Assembly (NCBI GenBank): GCA_023213315.1
Contig: JAKCPI010002418.1
Location: forward strand, 1-64,000
DNA: 64,000 nt
Reading direction: 5' to 3'
Source: Euborellia annulipes
Lineage: Eukaryota; Arthropoda; Insecta; Dermaptera; Anisolabididae
Part shown: in pieces, positions 43,715 through 54,596 of the stretch
How the letters are laid out: every line of letters begins with the position of its first letter
Numbering within the stretch: the stretch's first letter is position 1
Notes under the pieces: generated by a model
Database searches by the model: none
Seen by the model: the letters and a program-made list of their open reading frames with translations, nothing else
Told to the model about the DNA's origin: nothing
Program-made: the position numbers and the translations under genes

Positions 43715-43716
<2 letters not shown>
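42961..43716. mobile_element. Foldback element made of nested palindromes
   Basis: Two arms, 42961-43201 and 43476-43716, each 241 bp, are inverse complements with only a few differences. They start GTCGTAGACAG and end CTGTCTACGAC. Each arm is itself a series of smaller palindromes: TAGACAGTTCATGAACTGTC(TA), an AGCCAGATC...GATCTGGCT hairpin of about 41 bp, a TTAGACAGATC...TGTCTAA hairpin, and TTAGGCAGTTCATGAACTGC(CTAA). The 274-bp spacer is unique and non-coding. It sits inside the (AT)n tract of a family B copy, so its target duplication cannot be resolved. A minus ORF at 43010-43240 is an artefact of the palindromes. Confidence 0.9.
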
Positions 43717-43745
<29 letters not shown>

Positions 43746-44274
43746 AAGTATTGGATTCATGTCAAAAATTATATGTCGAGATTTTGATGGATATACACGT
43801 TTTGAGGTCCCCTGAATCCAAAAAAGTGGTTTTCGCGACATGGTCTGCCTGTGGGTGTGTGGGTAGGTGGGTGTGTGTTCAATTTTAAGCGTGAAGGAAT
43901 TGAGCTACGATGTTGAAATTTTATATTTAAGTTTTGTACCCTCCTGAAAATAAGCTTTTAATCAAAATCGCCCAAAGAGTACTAGTACTTTACTGATGTA
44001 CTTTTTCAGTTTTTTTCGATTTTCTCAAAATTCGCTTGAACGATTTTTTTTAAAATTCATAAATCAATTATTTTTTAGATGCACTTTAAAATGTACATTC
44101 TCATTTTGTCATTGAAACCTTCTGAAGACCACTTTACTCTTGTACTTCATAGAAAAGAATAGGAGAAATGGTTCCCATGGTAACAAAATATAAATATTTT
44201 CCCATACTTATAAATTTTATCTGAATTCAAATGTTCCGTACTAGTCGGGAACCCCTAAATATATGTCGACACTA
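43717..44274 (+). mobile_element. Family B, right part after the foldback insertion, 3'-truncated
   Basis: ATATATATAGAGAGAG...AAAGTATTGGATTC through a (GTGG)n-type microsatellite and the centre to CCTAAATATATGTCGACACT. The hairpin is missing. Confidence 0.8.
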
Positions 44275-45600
44275 AATTTTTCCCTAAACTAATCGCATCT
44301 CTCATCAAATATTAATGATTAATGGCCACATCAGCCGAAACTAGTATATAGAAAAAAAATTTCTTTATTTACATAATAAAGTGTAAACCATCCAAAATCA
44401 TCATCAATATTTCTGAACTATACAGACAGCATATGCAAATGACCATTTTCTCTCTCTTTCTCTAGAATCGAAAATATACCATTGAAATTAAAAAAAAAAA
44501 AAATTAAATTCCTGTTTCAGTCAACCTTAAAACAAAGAAAAAGAGAACGATAAGTAATCTTTGAATTTCATACATCTATAATTGGCAATTTTGCACTTTG
44601 TCAGAAAGATATAGATCGACAGATCACGAAATATCCATAAATAAATGGAGCGTTTCGACTTATTCCCCGCCTCCTCTTTTATTTTCTTTTCTCCGATTAA
44701 CGATAAATTCAAATAAATTTAAATTCAAATATATGTACTTTTATATATACGGAAACTTATATACTTCTTCACTAACTGTAAAATAAATAAAACCTACTTA
44801 AGAGGGCGGCCAGTCATCTTTATCTTAAGCTAGGAGAGGAGGACAAAATAGCGTAAAATTTCGAAGAAATCACAAAAAATTGAAAAGGCACACCTTAAGT
44901 ATTTTTTATCCATCGACCTGATTTGAATGCAGAACCAGCTAAAACGTGTTTTTCGCTAACTTCAAAACAGTAGGTGGCACCAAGACGTGAACAGACGGAG
45001 AGGAAATAAATAATAAAATTCCGAGACTGCGATATTAATGGTATTTCCTAAGCCCAATTGCGTATTCAGGGGACTCAAAGGCAACTTACAAAAAAACAAT
45101 ATAATAAATACGAACATGAAATCAAAAATTAAAATATCTTAAGAATTTATAAGAACTTTCAAATAAAGAAAAACTTATTCTTAATACGAATAAGATTGGG
45201 CACTATACTCTAAAATTCTTAGTCGAATAAAATTTTGTTGCCAATTTAACTCCTAGGCATTCATTTATGACTGAATTTAAACCTAGACAATTTATCTAAT
45301 TAAGTCTCCCTTATCTTTCCATTCGTTTACGTTACTAGTTGCCTAGCTCCCAGGCGTGCCTATGATTTAAAAAAATAGTTTAATTGCATTATCTTGCCCA
45401 TTATTTTTCGTAGTATTTTTTTTTAATGATAAAAATCAGAGTTTTATTTGTTCTTTTTGAAAAATTATTTTCCTACGGTGGAGGTGGAGAGGGGAGAGAT
45501 GAGAAATTTTGAGTAAATATTGTACGCATCTTGCTACCTAAAGTTGATTTGCATGAAATGCAATTGAATCACCTTTGATAAAAGACTAACCTTCTTCTTT
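44275..45600. other. No gene seen
   Basis: AT-rich sequence without recognised repeats or domains. Confidence 0.4.
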
Positions 45601-45607
45601 AAACAAT

Positions 45608-45783
45608 TTTGAAAGAAAAATGAGAATATACATTTTAAAGAACTTCTAAAAAATAATTGATTTATAAATTTAAATCAAAATCGTTAAATCGTTTTTAGAA
45701 AATTGGAAATAACTATCAGTAAAGTAGTAGAACCCGAATTTTTCCAAGACGAGACCTAGTGCAATTTCATATTGGTACCTGAA
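45608..45783 (-). mobile_element. Family B-like internal fragment
   Basis: GAGAATATACATTTTAAAGA, AAAATAATTGATTTATAAAT and then the AGACGAGACCTAGTGCAATT block shared with 6926-7165. Confidence 0.55.
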
Positions 45784-45788
45784 ATAGT

Positions 45789-45988
45789 CAGTGGCGTCAT
45801 TTGGGGTCTGATTTTTATAAAATTTTATATTAGGCCTATTCTTTAAATAAAATATTTCAAAATATATCTACGAATATACAAACTGTACAAAATTAAACAA
45901 TATCTTTTGGTCAAATTTGTAAGTAAATCTTAAGAAAAAAAAATGTTTGCACCCCCCCCCCCAAGAAAAAGTTGAAATGACGCCACTG
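45789..45988. mobile_element. hAT-type MITE with 8-bp duplication GAAATAGW
   Basis: CAGTGGCGTCATTT at the left and AAATGACGCCACTG at the right; flanks GAAATAGT (45781-45788) and GAAATAGA (45989-45996) differ by one base. 200 bp, non-coding. Confidence 0.9.
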
Positions 45989-45999
45989 GAAATAGAATA

Positions 46000-46701
46000 A
46001 GTTATATATAGCCTTTTTCGAGAACTGATGTGCTTACATATAAACAAACAAACATACATTGCTCGTTAAATAGTAGGGCTATAAGATAAGATCAGATAAA
46101 TTAACACCTAAAACAATAAATTGCAGTAATATTTGCATATAGTCTATTTTTATTTATGTTAGAGTTTGCATAATTTATGCAATAGTTATTATATATTATT
46201 ATTATTATTATATAATTGTCCGAGAAGGATACCAGACCGACCGATTGACTGACATTAATAGTAGAAAGGATAATTATATATAACTTTTTTTTTATCCTAA
46301 GGCATAAGAGGCGAAACATGACATCAATTATGTTTTAAAGCTAATAAATGGAAAAAGGATTAATTTTCTTCACCGTGATGATTCACCGTTGAAAATAGTC
46401 TAATAAAAATTAGCCGCAAATATGCGAAAATACTAGCCACATTTTCCCGGTTTATTGAGGAATTCTTGATTCTTTTTGTTTGTAAATAATTAGTAACGGT
46501 GTCACTGACAAGTAAAATATAAATAATATTATTTATGCTTAATTTTAAAATTCATTAAACCACCATAATTCTAATGAGATTTATTCAAATCCAAAGACAG
46601 TGAGACATTAAAATTTATATGTGTGATAATTATTCTCCACCTGATTATATGTTAATTTATAAGCTTTGTCTATAAAATTAATTTATGTATTTTGAAAAGA
46701 A
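46000..46701. other. No gene seen
   Basis: AT-rich, with an (ATT)n run near 46188-46215. Confidence 0.4.
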
Positions 46702-47337
46702 ATTCTAAATATAAATTTATTGTAGTTTTATTTCAATTAGCAAAAAACTAAATTCCAGGAAATCCCTAAGCGGGTGGCGCAGTTAGTTATAATTTTCTTA
46801 AAACCCCTAAAGGACGAAGTAGAATCTATCTTTCCTTAACGAATGATAAAAAAAAAAAACGAAAATACCTTCTAAATAAGAGCTTTTATTTATAATTAAT
46901 ATATTGCCTGACAAGAGGTGCGGAACTTTAGGATGGGTGACCCACAAGGAACAAGAGTCTTAGGGGGCCAAGGGGGGGGGGTAGGGGGAGCTGCCCCCTT
47001 CTAAACTTGAAATGAAAATATAAGTAAAAACCTGGAAAAATTCACACCATCTGTGAGAAAATAAAAATTACGTCACTCGACGCAATCCCCTATCTCCAGT
47101 TATGTTATGGCATTTAATAAAATAATGGATATTATATAATAAATAATAAATGGATATTAGGAAAAAATACCCTCCTCCCCCTCTTATGTTTTGAACTGTG
47201 TACGCCCTTGTTTCTACTTCGTCCTTTAGGGGTTTTAAGAAAATTATAACTAGCTGCGCCACCCGCCTGGGGATTTCCTTGAATTTATTTTTTTGCTAAT
47301 TGAAATAAAACTACAATAAATTTATATTTAGAATTTG
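46702..47337. repeat. Inverted repeat pair with repeat E-like head
   Basis: Arms of about 120 bp (46702-46825 and 47213-47337) share ATAAATTTATTGTAGTTTTA, the GCGGGTGGCGCAGYTAGTTA block and CCCCTAAAGGACGAAGTAGA as inverse complements. The spacer has a G-run (46974-46989) and no coding potential. Confidence 0.75.
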
Positions 47338-47377
47338 TCTTACACTCGGTAAGTGGAATAGGTGTTCTATGCTTAAG

Positions 47378-47495
47378 CGTGAAAAATGTATTTAATTTGA
47401 ATTGGATATCAATCATTTGAAATAAATAGGGATGGGGTCTAAATAGCCTTAGATGTCGAAAAAGACCTTTAATAACTTGAATTAAAAAAAAAAAA
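47378..47495 (+). mobile_element. SINE family 2, 5'-truncated copy
   Basis: GATATCAATCATTTGAAATA, AGGGATGGGGTCTAAATAG, CCTTAGATGTCGAAAAAGAC, then an A-rich end. The tRNA-like head is missing. Confidence 0.7.
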
Positions 47496-47496
47496 A

Positions 47497-47605
47497 TTCT
47501 GACATACTGCCGGAAACTAAATATCGACACAAAATATCAAGCATAGCTCACAGCTTTCATTTAGCGAAGGTAAGGTCGCTGTGCGACCAGTCACACCATA
47601 TTTTT
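47497..47605 (+). mobile_element. Family B, 3'-end fragment
   Basis: ATACTGCCGGAAACTAAATA to a degraded hairpin ending CCAGTCACACCATATTTTT. Confidence 0.65.
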
Positions 47606-48432
47606 ATTTTGGCCGCTCCTGTAAATTTTTTTGCGATGAAATGTCTATTTACATAATGATAGCGCAAAGAGGAAAAAAAAGGCTTTGACAACAGATATAC
47701 GGAATATAAATAAAAATTTCGAATCAAATAATTTGATGGATTTGATTTGCTAATTTCATTTCTACTATATAATTTGATGGGCTTTAAGAAACTCTAAATG
47801 CGAAGCATTGCTAATAGGCTTATTATGCAGCAGCGAGCAGTGTATTAAGAGTTCAAGATTATATTAAACATATAAACAGGAAATATAGACGAATTTTGCT
47901 ATCTTTAAAATTTTTTTATTCATTCATATTTAATAATCATTTAAATTAAATGAAGCCAAAAAAGAAAATAAAATTCAATTAATAGAGCGGTCCAATTGCC
48001 GGAAGTGGTGCTACTATTATTTTTAATTTATATCCATGGATTTTGCTTCTAATTTATGATGATAAGCAATGAATTAGGAAATATTTATTTCTTTTTTGTA
48101 TCTAAATGCTTCAGATATTAAAACGAGTAATATAAAAAATTTTAAATACACCCATAAGAAATGTAATTTATTTTATCTTTTAATATGAATGTGTTATTTT
48201 AAAATAAATATAAACAAAGTAGAATATAAATTAACTGAGAATTCTCAGGTAAATGTAAACTAAACATAAATAAAATGGGAAAATTAAAAAATTAAAATCA
48301 TTGCGTTATATTCGTAAAGAATTTCAAACATTGTACGTAATAATAAAGCGTGGTATGTTAGTCAGTCCCTCTTCTCTCTTTATTTTCTGTAATTACTGTA
48401 TAACATTGATGCAAATAATTACTATCGAAACT
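47606..48432. other. No gene seen
   Basis: AT-rich non-coding sequence. Confidence 0.4.
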
Positions 48433-48596
48433 AAAAAATCTGGTATGACTGGTCGCAGAGCACACAACTTTCTCTTACTCTGAGGCTAGAGAAAGCTGTG
48501 TACTGTGCTTGACAAAACGTATATATCTATCAAAATCTCAACATCGACATTTTGACATGATCCCAATACTTTATATAGGCTATATATTTCAAATAT
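48433..48596 (-). mobile_element. Family B, internally deleted copy (left part)
   Basis: Hairpin end AAAAATCTGGTATGACTGG...GTGCTTGACA passes directly into ACGTATATATCTATCAAAAT and the 5'-end AT tract, so the whole centre is missing. The copy is interrupted at 48597 by a palindromic element and finishes at 50139-50157 (ATATAGGGTAAGAGAAAGTA). Confidence 0.75.
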
Positions 48597-50138
48597 GGGT
48601 GATTCTTTTACAAACCGAACACTTTCTGACCGACATGTTTTTGATTTGGATGAAATTTTTTTTACGGGTTCTATATCGAAAAAAAGATAGCCATCCGCGA
48701 GGATTTTCTTTTTTCTTTAATATTTTGGGAAATATCGAGGGTCGAAAATGTGAAAATTTGATGATTTTCTGCTTAGACGCTCACTTTTAAAAATTCATAA
48801 CTCTGGTTCTATTTGAGCTAGAAAAAAACTTTTTTTACCATTTTAAAGCTAAAAGAGTGAACTTTAAGAAAAAAAATTGTTCCACCAAAATTTATTAAAG
48901 ATTTCACATTGTTATCAACAATTGAAATCTGTAAATCGATTTTTAACAATGGGGCCCCAACTGTATTACATTTTTATTATAACCATTGCATTCTACGTCA
49001 TATTTTATACCGATAACGGTCTTTTAATCGATGGAGAATCAATTAGTACTATTGAAAAAAAATCCCGCCAAGTACTCTCATGCGGTAAAATGACGTCATA
49101 TCAAAAATAAGAAGAGACATAAATAAGACAGAGGAGTTATTCAAGCCAATAAACTTTTTCGTGCAAAGATTTTTTTCTTGCCCTAGGGGATGCACGAAAA
49201 AGTTTATTGGCTTGAATAACTCCTCTGTCTTAAGAGGTATAATTATGGGGAATATACGGTTAGAAAGAATGAGTTTTCAGCTAAAGATTTCACCATTTAT
49301 TTTTTTCCTATCATTTTATTTTACCGCGCTGCGGTAAATTCTAATTTGAAAGTTTAAACCTCTGTAGATTCCGAACGGCAAATCAGATCGGACTAAATGG
49401 GATGTCATTTGGTGCAGAAAGAAAACCTCTAATAGAATAAGTAAAAAAAATCCCGAGTAATTAACTCCAAAATTAGTTTTTTTCTCGAAAAACCTCATTT
49501 TTTAGGCAAAAAAATATCGAAAAATAGCCCTACTTGTGCAACGGATAGCTACTTGACCATAAAAGCTACATTAAATCTAAATATAGTTTTAGAAAGAGTG
49601 GTTCAATACCCCCGGACTTTTTTTTCTTATTTTTGATATGACGTCATTTTACCGCATGAGTGTACTTGGCGGGATTTTTTTCAATAGTACTAATTGATTC
49701 TCCATCGATTAAAAGACCGTTATCGGTATAAAATATGACGTAGAATGCAATGGTTATAATAAAAATGTAATACAGTTGGGGCCCCATTGTTAAAAATCGA
49801 TTTACAGATTTCAATTGTTGATAACAATGTGAAATCTTTAATAAATTTTGGTGGAACAATTTTTTTCTTAAAGTTCACTCTTTTAGCTTTAAAATGGTAA
49901 AAAAAGTTTTTTTCTAGCTCAAATAGAACCAGAGTTATGAATTTTTAAAAGTGAGCGTCTAAGCAGAAAATCATCAAATTTTCACATTTTCGACCCTCGA
50001 TATTTCCCAAAATATTTAAGAAAAAAGAAAATCCTCGCGGATGGCTATCTTTTTTTCGATATAGAACCCGTAAAAAAAATTTCATCCAAATCAAAAACAT
50101 GTCGGTCAGAAAGTGTTCGGTTTGTAAAAGAATCACCC
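48597..50138. mobile_element. Long-TIR foldback element with 4-bp duplication ATAT
   Basis: Starts GGGTGATTCTTTTACAAACC and ends with its complement. Arms of about 515 bp (48597-49111 and 49624-50138) are almost identical by eye. ATAT flanks both sides (48593-48596, 50139-50142); without it the host family B 5' end matches its consensus apart from one base. The arms encode identical mirrored ORFs (48877-49110 plus, 49644-49859 minus) with no recognised domain and probably no function. The spacer holds a smaller hairpin MITE. Superfamily not determined. Confidence 0.85.
49124..49232. mobile_element. Hairpin MITE nested in the foldback element
   Basis: 41-bp arms starting TAAGACAGAGGAGTTATTCA (49124-49164) and its complement (49192-49232) around a 27-bp loop. 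Lies in the single-copy spacer. Confidence 0.75.
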
Positions 50139-50156
50139 ATATAGGGTAAGAGAAAG

Positions 50157-50749
50157 TAAAAAATCTGGTGTGACTGTCACACAGCACACGACATGCTTTT
50201 TCCTTTCGATAAGAAAGTTGTGCAATGTGCTGGCCACACCAGATTTTTTGTGTCGAGATATATTTAGTTTCCCATATGAATTTTAATCAAAATCGTTGCT
50301 GCAAATATTGAAAAAATTGCAAAAAACTGAAAAAATACATCAGTAAAGTGTACATCAAACAATTTCCACGAAAAATTTCACTGATATACTTTTTAAAGAG
50401 CATCTAAAAAATAATTGTATGAATTTTAATCAAAATCCTTGTAGCGAATTTCGAGAAAATCGCAAAAATTTACATCAGAAAGTACTAGTACTTTTTGGCC
50501 GATTTTGTTGAAAAGCTTATTTTCTCGCTCCAGGGGGGTGTCTATCTTAAATATAAAATTCCAACCTCGTAGCTCAATTCCTTCATGCTTAAAATTGAAC
50601 ACAGACACACAGACCAATTTGCGGGACCCACTTTTTTGTCTCAGGGGACCTCAAAACATAAATATCCATCAAAATCTAGACATCGAATTTTTGACATGAT
50701 CGCAATACTTTCTCTATATATTTTATATATAGGGTAAAAAAAAGTAAAA
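50157..50749 (-). mobile_element. Family B copy in tandem with the preceding one
   Basis: Begins with hairpin AATCTGGTGTGACTGTC...CCACACCAGATTTTTT immediately after the GAGAAAGTA end of the previous copy, sharing only an A run. It proceeds to a 5' end GGGTAAAAAAAAGTAAAA. Confidence 0.8.
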
Positions 50750-50949
50750 TTACTATAAAAATGTTACTTTCCAGGAAATGATAAAAAGTTCAACATAAAA
50801 TTAGCTGAAACACTAAAATGATTTTTATCATTACTTTCATGGTTATTTTGTAAGGTGTTTGAAAGTATATGAAAATATATAGGCCTACATATGAAAATAT
50901 ATGTATACAATAAACCCTTAAATGACCTCAGTAGCTGAGAGGGCAAATA

Positions 50950-51046
50950 AAAAAATCTGGTGTTCTGTGCTTGTCACACTAGATTTGTCGTGTCGACATA
51001 TACGGTATTTAGTTTCCGCCGATATATAGGAATATGATATAAATTT
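50950..51046 (-). mobile_element. Family B, left part of an interrupted copy
   Basis: Partial hairpin TCTGGTGTTCTGTGCTTGTC...GTGTCGACATATACGG to GATATAAATTTTGA, then a nested copy. It resumes at about 51741 with ATATGGGAAAATATTT. Confidence 0.75.
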
Positions 51047-51740
51047 TGAAAATCTGGTGTGCCACAGCACACAACTTTCTCTTACCTTCGGTAATCGAAA
51101 GTTGTGTACTGTGCTTGTCACACCAGATTTTTTGTGTCGACATGTATTTAGTTCCCGGCAGTAGGGAATATTTGAATTCAGATGTAAAATTTATAAGTAT
51201 GGGAAAATATTTATATTTTGTTACCATGGCAACCATTTCTCCTATCTTTTCTATGGAGTGCAAGAGTAAAGTGGTCTTCAAACAATTTTGAGGGCAAAAC
51301 GAGAATATACATTTGAAAGAGCATCTAAAAAATAATTGATTTTTGAATTTTAATCAAAATCGTTAGAGCGAATTTTGAGAAAATCGAAAAAAACTGAAAA
51401 AGTACATCAGTAAAGTACTAGTACTCTTTGGCCGATTTTGATTAAAAGCTTATTTTTCCGGTCCCGGGGGTGTTTAACTTATATATAAAATTTCAGCCTC
51501 ATAGCTCAATTCCTTCATGCTTAAAAGTGAACACAGACACACACACACACACACCCACCCACACACCCACCCACCCACCCACCCACCCACAGACAGACCA
51601 TGTCGCGAAAACCACTTTTTTGGATTCAGGGGACCTCAAAACGTGAAGATCCATCAAAATCTCGACATCGAATTTTTGACATGAAACCAATACTTTCTCT
51701 CATATATATATTACATATATACATAGGTAAGAGAAATAAA
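51047..51740 (-). mobile_element. Family B, full-length copy nested in another copy
   Basis: Hairpin AATCTGGTGTGCCACAGC...GTCACACCAGATTTTTT at the left, full centre, (CACC)n-type microsatellite at 51538-51592, and end GGTAAGAGAAATAAAA. Confidence 0.85.
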
Positions 51741-51842
51741 AATATGGGAAAATATTTATTTTGTTACCATGGCAACCATTTCTCCTATTTTTCATATGAA
51801 GTACAAGAGTAAAGTGTGCTTCAAACAATTTTGAGGGCAAAT
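51741..51842 (-). mobile_element. Family B, right part of the interrupted copy
   Basis: ATATGGGAAAATATTTATTT to CAAACAATTTTGAGGGCAAA, continuing the consensus from 51046. Truncated afterwards. Confidence 0.75.
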
Positions 51843-51997
51843 GCAAAATGTCTTCGACTTCGAGAATCCTGTCCAAACTCGGAGGGGGGGGGGCATAAAT
51901 CTCAAAAATTTTGAACTTTTTTCAGTTTCATTTGTATAAAATTGTTTTATCTAGAGTAAAATAAATAAATTGTAATATAAATTATACAGATACTCAC

Positions 51998-52139
51998 AAA
52001 AAGAAACTCTGGAGAGAAATGCTGAAGAGACGTAGCGGGGATTTGATGTAACCAGTAGACTTTCCCAAGGATGTGGGCAGAGAGAAATAAGCCTAGAGAT
52101 CTGGCTGGTTTGGCTTCCTCGGAGCTCAGCTTCTCAAGC
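51998..52139 (-). CDS. Possible internal coding exon a
   Basis: On minus it follows an acceptor (TTTTTTATTTCGCCAG) and ends at a consensus donor (CTTTTT|GTGAGT). The 142-bp segment is GC-richer than surrounding DNA and open in one frame only: LEKLSSEEAKPARSLGLFLS followed by AHILGKVYWLHQIPATSLQH. No family recognised. Entry phase leaves one base; exit is phase 0, which does not match exon b directly. A real host exon is possible, a chance ORF cannot be excluded. Confidence 0.4.
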
Positions 52140-52394
52140 CTGGCGAAATAAAAAATATAACATTATAAATTAAAATAATAAAATTTATTTCTATTTAAAT
52201 AGCTATAAGCTTAAAAAATAAATCCTTCTCCCTTTAAAAATATCGTAATTTCGCCCTTGATTACACTGATCTGCATGAAAAAAACTGAATGGAATTTTTT
52301 GACTGTTACAGTTTTTTGATCGCTGAAACTGGGAAAACTGTCTAAAACATTCCATCATGTCAGGTTTTTTTTTTTTTGTAAAACGCCTATTAAG

Positions 52395-52990
52395 GGCAAT
52401 CAATGGGAAGCAGAAGTGTCCTTCTAAATTTATCTCTCAAATTAGCCGGAGTCCAAAACAACCTCTGTGTTTGTCTAAAATGGACATGATCATTAACACT
52501 GTCTCTCAAAACAATAAAACCATAAATGATTTGTCTGGGATTCTTGAGAAACTGAACTATAAAGAACATCTTTGGGCGGTTTGTGGAATCTTCAAAATAC
52601 TATAATAACCTTGTTGTTTGAACAGCAGACTGACAACAACACTATCTCTGCAACCTGAGCTTGTAGGGCCGTGGATTCAGAGATCGCCATTGGATTAAAA
52701 ATGACTAGCCACTACAAGGGCATTAACGCCCGGGGAAAAAATGAGCTTTAAAGTTCATTTCCCAAACTCTGATAATAACTGTTTTCCCGAAAGCCTAGAA
52801 GCCTATAATAAAGAACAGGGTGAAAGATTTTCACTAGGAAAAATGGCACGTCAGCATGCTAATTGATTATTGTTGGGCGCTATGGCGGAAAACACAATAT
52901 GGAAAGCGAATGCGGGATCGGAGGAGCATCCAAAAAAAAAAAAAGAAAAAATGGTTCCACAGACAAAAAAAGCAACCGTAGAGTGTTTAA
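52395..52990 (+). pseudogene. Remnant of an arthropod-expanded uncharacterised protein
   Basis: Successive frames resemble a protein family I recall from many arthropod genomes, rich in copies and without known function: YKEHLWAVCGIFKI (52557-52600), later KVHFPNSDNNCFPESLEAYN then KEQGERFSLGKMARQ (52750-52860), and after a frameshift DYCWALWRKTQYGKRMRDRR (52865-52925). The order CGxFK, SLKxHFxxSHxxFFPENLG, EQGERFHQ, DYCW is the family signature. The central cysteine-rich portion is missing or scrambled. Probably transposon-borne or retroduplicated; broken by several frameshifts. Confidence 0.6.
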
Positions 52991-53060
52991 CATTTTAAAT
53001 ATTATTAAAAAAGAGCGTTTTGATACTTTTTCTATTAAAAGAAAAATTATGCATAGTTAA

Positions 53061-53708
53061 TTGTTGTAAAATATTTATTTTTATATCGCTGTTTTCCATT
53101 TTTTTTTTTTTTTTGAAAATTACCTATGATTTGTAAAAAAAAAAACTGTACGTTATGGGGGAAATTGTGATCAGTTTTGAATTCAGCACACGAAAAAACA
53201 TAACTCATAAAAAATATTCCATTCAGCTGAAAAAAAAAATTTTATTTTGCAGGCCAGTGTTATCATTTGAAATATATTAAAGTAGGGAGTGTAATAATTC
53301 AAAGTGGAAGTGTAAATAGATATAAAAACAAATTGACAAAAAAAAAGTAATTGTATGAGAGGGTATTGTGATTTTGTACGCAATGTCAACTCAACTCCTA
53401 ATTACAAAATAATTTATTTATAATGAGTGCCAGCAAGTGAAGTCATTTATAAAATATAATCATTGGGAGGGGATTTTTTTTTTTTTTTCAAAACAATAAA
53501 TAAATACACCATTAAAAATATCTAATAAGATATAATCTCTTCATTTTTTTTTTGGAATGGATTTTTTTTAATTTTCTATAAAGTAAATTACTATAATATC
53601 AGTAGTTTAGTATCAAAGGTCAAAGTATTATGAAGTAAAGTCGTGATTACTTTTGTAATTTAAAAAAAAAAAAAAATAAGATAAATTTTTAATTTAATAG
53701 AAGTTATT
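53061..53708. other. No gene seen
   Basis: AT-rich with poly-T runs. Confidence 0.4.
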
Positions 53709-54505
53709 AAGGTTGTTCGGACATTAAAGCACTTTAACTGATTAAAAGCTAATTTTTTAATATGTTATTAATCACTATCAAATACGTATAAAATAAAATT
53801 TTGAAGCAGATCTGACACAGGGTTATCGTGTAATTAATTTTTAAAAAATTGAAATTTAACATGTAGCCTATGGGGAATAACGACGAAACGCACACATATT
53901 GAATTAAATAGGCATCTGTGCATCTGATACAAAAACAAAAAAACTTACATTTTATTAATTCACTTCCGAGGAGTATGTTAAAAATAAAATCAAAAAGTTT
54001 CTGCCGACCGCTTTTAAAGATATTTTAACAAGAAAGTCAAAAAATTCTCCAAAATGACAGTCGCTAATATTTAAAAATAATGAATTCTCGAGAGTCAGAC
54101 CAGCCTGGCAACGTCGCATAACATAAGTGTCTTATCTCTATGTCAGTTACATTTTTTTTTTTCAATTTTACAATATTTTTTCTCGCAAATCGTCCATTGT
54201 GTTTAAACTGATTTGCATTAAACATTGTAATATATTAAATAAAATAAAATTTAAGGCGTTTAAGATTTAAAATAGATAGTTGATGAATGCAATGTTGCCA
54301 GTTCTATATTACGTGAAAAACTGCTCAAGTCGAAAGTCATTCATTTATTATTTTTGGTAATTAAATTATTAACTTAATCCAATTATAAACTATGATAGGT
54401 CACGACTAAATTATAATAAGGAATTTTGGCATTCAAATTTTTAATTTTATTTAAAAAAAAATTTAGATTCTATTATGACTTACGATGTACTATCCGAACG
54501 ACCTT
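53709..54505. mobile_element. Probable DNA transposon remnant with AAGGTYGTTCGGA ends
   Basis: AAGGTTGTTCGGACATTAAA at the left and TACTATCCGAACGACCTT at the right form a 13-15 bp terminal inverted repeat. TTA/TAA lies next to the ends, which would fit a Harbinger-like target, but the duplication is not exact. About 0.8 kb, non-coding. Confidence 0.55.
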
Positions 54506-54596
54506 AAAGCAGGGGAGCAAAAGAATTTTGTAGAGGGATGATAAATCTTAAATCCAAAATAAATCAAGGCTATCAAGATTGTTTTATATGAAAGAA

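Noticed and set aside
48877..49859. Mirrored ORFs with identical hydrophobic protein on both strands (48877-49110 and 49644-49859)
   Set aside because: They are the two arms of one long inverted repeat. The frame has no known domain and no coding bias that I can see, so they are treated as incidental.
38651..51740. CRISPR-like array from repeated TCTGGTGTGAC blocks
   Set aside because: Repeats are interspersed transposon ends of different spacing and orientation in a eukaryotic sequence.
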